This document shows positions 6,745-9,428 of a DNA stretch of 9,428 nt, one piece after another. The stretch's first letter is position 1. Each line of letters opens with the position of its first letter. This stretch comes from SAR202 cluster bacterium AD-804-J14_MRT_500m (GTDB lineage: Bacteria > Chloroflexota > Dehalococcoidia > UBA3495 > GCA-2712585), in contig VEXF01000048.1 of NCBI GenBank assembly GCA_009391275.1, positions 1 to 9,428 of the forward strand, given 5' to 3'. The position numbers were made by a program, and so were the translations under genes. Below the pieces are notes generated by a model. The model saw only the letters and a program-made list of their open reading frames with translations. It was not told the origin of the DNA and ran no database searches.

Positions 6745-8766
6745 TCATTTTTGTATTTTTGACAACTTGGAGTCAGCATACACGATCAGATTTCCATACC
6801 GGTCAACCGTTGCCGCGGTAGACCTAGGCATAAACAAAGCTGAATCTTCTTCTTCAACTATGCAAGGACCGCGCAAAACCATCCCACAAGCTAATTCGCA
6901 TCTGTCGAAAACAGGTATGGTCTTTGGGTACATAACTAGTCTTTGACGATGACTGGGTTTCGGCTTGTTCACATTCTTTGTGCTCGTCCCAATGTCTAAC
7001 GGGCGAACCACGCCCGTTACAGTAGCCTGGGCATTCACGACTTCCGCAGAATCGTCCAGACGTGTCCCGTACAATTCTTGGTGCCGACTCTGAAATTCGG
7101 AGTAGATCTCCCTTTTTGAAAATGGTTTTTCTGTGTTTAAAATCACAGTTACTTCATTGGATTGACCAACATACCGAACATCCAGCGAAAACCCGACTTC
7201 GGTCCTAATGATGTTTTCTTTTTCGTTGTCTAGGAACCTAGCGGCTTGTGTCTTCAGATCATTTAGCACCTTCCTAAGCTCTGAACCTGAGAGTTGAGAT
7301 AATGGCCACATCAAAGTTCTAGAAACAGAATTTTTCATATTTGCCGTTAAAAGACCGAATGCTGAGAACGTACTGGGGCCTAGGGGTACCAGGATATTTC
7401 GTATCCCTACTTCTTTGGCCACTTCAACTGCATGTTGTCCTCCAGCACCTCCGAAAGCAACCATTGTGAAATCTCTTGGGTCTATACCTTTCCTAACAGT
7501 CATTGCCTGTATTGCCTGGACCATATGCGCGTTCACTATTCGGTAAATTCCCAATGCCGCTTCTTCAATTGACACTTTAAAATGCTTTGCGATAGGCATT
7601 ATCGCCTGTGTTGATTTAGCCAGCGATACTTCCAACCTACCACCCAGAAAATTGTTCGGATTCAGCAAACCAATTACTAGATTAGCGTCCGTCACTGTAG
7701 GCGATGTGCCGCCTCTGCCATAGCAGGCAGGACCTGGTATCGCACCAGCACTCTGTGGCCCTACTCTAAGTGCACCTCCTTCATCTATCCAAGCTATGCT
7801 TCCACCTCCTGCACCAATTGAATTAATATCTATGCTCTGAGTTCTGGCCGGTATTCCCCATTCCACTTCTACTTCCTCTTTTACATCTGGCCGACCGTCT
7901 CTAATTACACCTACATCAAAACTAGTACCCCCGGCATCTATCGTGACCAAATTCCCCAAACCTACTTTTTCACCTATGAACCTTCCTGCTAATACCCCAG
8001 CTGCAGGGCCAGAAGCTATCAAGGTTATTGGAAATTTTTTGGCTTGCTCTGACGGAACGACTCCGGCTCCCGAATGCATATACTTGATCCCTAACGGTAA
8101 TGCTTTATCAAGCTTACCTATATAACCAAAAGTTTTTGGCATAGCGTATGAATTAAGAACCGTCGTACTCATTCTAGGATACTCTCGGATCCTCGGATCT
8201 ACCTCGGATGATAAGCTCAAGTGAAACCTTGGGTATAACTCGCGAACAACATCAGCTACTAGCCGCTCATGGTCGGGATTCGCGTAAGAATTGAACAGGG
8301 CTACAGCAATCGCCTCCACCTCATGTTCCATTAACTCCCGCAGATGATCCTTGATTTGAGAAACGTTGGGACGAACGAGAACGTTCCCCTTGTGATCGAC
8401 CCGTTCATCTAGTTCATAGACAAGATTCCGTGGGACGAATGGCCTTGGTTTGTCGTATTGGAGATCGTATAGGTCCTGACGGTAGCTAGTGCCAATTTCT
8501 AAAACATCTCGAAATCCCTTCGTCGTCAGCAACCCCACCTTAGCACCTGTACGAGTAAGCACCAAATTCGTGACCAAAGTAGTAGCATGCATAAAATACG
8601 AAACATCTTCTGCCCGCACGCCAACCAATTCACAAGCCCTCAGCAATCCATCCTCTGGCACATCAGGCGTTGTAGCTGTCTTCACCTTTATAATCTTCCC
8701 ATTAGATTCATCGTACATCACCAGGTCGGTGAACGTCCCGCCAATATCAACGCCTACCCTTTTCAT
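6745..8766 (-). CDS. hyuA: Hydantoinase/oxoprolinase subunit A (HyuA family), complete
   Basis: This is a complete 673-residue subunit A of an ATP-dependent hydantoinase/5-oxoprolinase-type enzyme, carrying the ASKHA-like nucleotide-binding fold. Seen in order: N-terminal phosphate loop VDIGGTFTD (6-14), HATTLVTNLVLTR (60-72), SGPAAGV (252-258), second phosphate loop TIDAGGTSFDVG (275-286), SIGAGGGSIAWID (316-328), GPQSAGAIPGPACYGRGGT (336-354), AFGGAGGQHA (437-446) and, in the C-terminal domain, VRYVGQSNEV (530-539). Length and domain order are normal (Hydant_A_N, Hydantoinase_A, C-terminal domain). I take ATG 8766 rather than the TTG one codon before it, because GGTGAG (8777-8772) sits 5 nt ahead of the ATG. 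It is followed after 26 bp by its partner hyuB and preceded after 38 bp by a CapA-like gene on the same strand. The substrate could be hydantoins, 5-oxoproline or another cyclic amide; acetone or acetophenone carboxylase-like roles also occur in the family. Confidence 0.95.
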   Translation of the reverse strand: MKRVGVDIGGTFTDLVMYDESNGKIIKVKTATTPDVPEDGLLRACELVGVRAEDVSYFMHATTLVTNLVLTRTGAKVGLLTTKGFRDVLEIGTSYRQDLYDLQYDKPRPFVPRNLVYELDERVDHKGNVLVRPNVSQIKDHLRELMEHEVEAIAVALFNSYANPDHERLVADVVRELYPRFHLSLSSEVDPRIREYPRMSTTVLNSYAMPKTFGYIGKLDKALPLGIKYMHSGAGVVPSEQAKKFPITLIASGPAAGVLAGRFIGEKVGLGNLVTIDAGGTSFDVGVIRDGRPDVKEEVEVEWGIPARTQSIDINSIGAGGGSIAWIDEGGALRVGPQSAGAIPGPACYGRGGTSPTVTDANLVIGLLNPNNFLGGRLEVSLAKSTQAIMPIAKHFKVSIEEAALGIYRIVNAHMVQAIQAMTVRKGIDPRDFTMVAFGGAGGQHAVEVAKEVGIRNILVPLGPSTFSAFGLLTANMKNSVSRTLMWPLSQLSGSELRKVLNDLKTQAARFLDNEKENIIRTEVGFSLDVRYVGQSNEVTVILNTEKPFSKREIYSEFQSRHQELYGTRLDDSAEVVNAQATVTGVVRPLDIGTSTKNVNKPKPSHRQRLVMYPKTIPVFDRCELACGMVLRGPCIVEEEDSALFMPRSTAATVDRYGNLIVYADSKLSKIQK

Positions 8767-8771
8767 CAAAT

Positions 8772-8778
8772 CTCACCC
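8772..8778 (-). promoter_or_regulatory. Ribosome binding site for hyuA
   Basis: GGGTGAG on the - strand sits 5 nt before ATG 8766. It decides between two adjacent possible starts (TTG 8769 and ATG 8766) in favour of the ATG by spacing and codon preference. Confidence 0.6.
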
Positions 8779-8804
8779 AAAAACTTTGCTGTTGACTTCA
8801 TATG

Positions 8805-9428
8805 TCAGGTTCGGATTACCCCGATACCATGTTCTATTTGAATCTCTGTGCCAAATGGCCGAGACAATTTATCCAACCATCTCAATATGCTCTCTGCCTT
8901 AGACTCTTGTGCCAGCACAGGTCGTCCTCTCTGACCAATTGGCTTCTGGAACCCCATATCTATTGGATACAACAAGACCTCTTTTAAGAGTCCGTTCCGG
9001 AAATTACAAACTGGGACCACGCTTTGCCAGAAAACTGGATCAGCTGCAAAAGAACTTGTACCTCCACCTGACCGGATGTCTAGGTAATCTCCTGGTGTCT
9101 GATCGTAGCCCAGATTAAATCTTCTATACGCTTCTTCTGGCAGCCATTCCACTGTCTCATTTTGGAAAATGAAATTCCCTAGACTATAAAAGATTGGACG
9201 GTTCTTATAAATCTCGATTCCTCTCAGAAAGTGAGGTCCGTGCCCCGCAACCACTGAACATCCTTGGTCCACTGCCCAATGGGCCATCTCTATCAAAAAG
9301 TCGGGGGGGGAAACCCTTGAGTGTCCATGGAAGTCGCCACTCATACCACTCTCATGACAGTGAACACCATATATCAACCAATCAGATTGCTTGCGGGCTC
9401 CCCGAATCCATTTACCAATCCCAGCAAG
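8805..9428 (-). CDS. CapA-family (PGA_cap) metallophosphatase-like protein, C-terminal 207 residues (5' end outside window)
   Basis: This is the C-terminal part of a protein of the CapA/PgsA poly-gamma-glutamate capsule family, which has a calcineurin-like metallophosphatase fold. The frame is open to the right edge. Residues before the TTG at 9377 (GARKQSDWL) fit the family's usual run into the core strand, so that TTG is not the real start. In the partial numbering, motifs are GVHCHESG (21-28, where relatives have an HWG.E-type motif), GHGPHFLRGIE (62-72) and PIFYSLGNFIF (78-88). The C-terminus resembles the family's closing region with LSRPFGTEI. Full members are usually 350-450 residues. 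An 8-C run in its coding strand (9310-9303) keeps frame. It ends 38 bp before hyuA and may share its transcript. Some family members build or release poly-gamma-glutamate and many are uncharacterised, so the exact role is open. Confidence 0.88.
   Translation of the reverse strand, partial: LAGIGKWIRGARKQSDWLIYGVHCHESGMSGDFHGHSRVSPPDFLIEMAHWAVDQGCSVVAGHGPHFLRGIEIYKNRPIFYSLGNFIFQNETVEWLPEEAYRRFNLGYDQTPGDYLDIRSGGGTSSFAADPVFWQSVVPVCNFRNGLLKEVLLYPIDMGFQKPIGQRGRPVLAQESKAESILRWLDKLSRPFGTEIQIEHGIGVIRT

Noticed and set aside
8766..8801. An 11-codon - strand frame (MKSTAKFLGEI) whose TGA overlaps the hyuA ATG
   Set aside because: It has no ribosome site of its own, while hyuA has a good one at 8778-8772 that this frame merely reads through. 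Chance is the simpler explanation.
8489..8902. 137-codon + strand frame across the hyuA start and the gap to the CapA-like gene
   Set aside because: It is antisense to the highly conserved HyuA N-terminus and the CapA C-terminus, and its translation resembles no known family.
9303..9310. Run of eight G within the CapA-like gene (and eight T at 2109-2116 in the second permease)
   Set aside because: Both runs are slippage-prone, but the reading frames and family homology continue unbroken across them, so there is no sign of a frameshift.
9375..9377. TTG as the start of the CapA-like gene
   Set aside because: The - strand frame is open to the window edge, and the preceding residues fit the CapA family. 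The gene is cut by the window, not short.

Overview
The window carries two groups of genes that face each other. The left group (+ strand, 3 to about 5766) is an ABC-transporter cluster: two tandem FtsX/MacB-type permeases of the very large, about 1,100-residue kind, followed by a LolD/MacB-type ATPase. The right group (- strand, 9428 down to 5732) reads CapA-like protein, then HyuA (hydantoinase/oxoprolinase subunit A), then HyuB (subunit B). Coding density is very high. No tRNA, rRNA, CRISPR array, insertion sequence or long non-coding stretch is visible. The largest gap within a gene group is the 78 bp between the second permease and the ATPase.

The style of the genes suggests a free-living bacterium: moderate, AT-leaning composition, giant paired FtsX permeases with an extra domain in the extracellular loop, and a HyuA/HyuB pair. 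I lean towards Chloroflexota (for example a marine SAR202/Dehalococcoidia-like lineage). This is inferred from protein style alone and is not proven by any marker gene here.

The most notable feature is the meeting point of the two groups. The ATPase keeps Walker A, Q-loop, signature and Walker B but stops after 200 residues, before the H-loop histidine. HyuB stops after 328 residues, where family members usually run past 500. Both lose homology to their families within the same ~11 bp (about 5741-5751), and the two frames then run a short way into each other's DNA, so the stop codons cross over by 35 bp. This is the signature of a rearrangement breakpoint (an inversion, or a deletion between convergent genes) or of an assembly/amplification chimera. 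It is not two independent mutations.

The first permease runs off the left edge: its frame is open to base 3, and the upstream residues still match the family. The CapA-like gene runs off the right edge. If the junction is real, neither the transporter ATPase nor the HyuA/HyuB enzyme is likely to work as encoded here. A second point of interest is an 11-codon reading frame with a good Shine-Dalgarno, placed so that its stop overlaps the ATPase start (ATGA).
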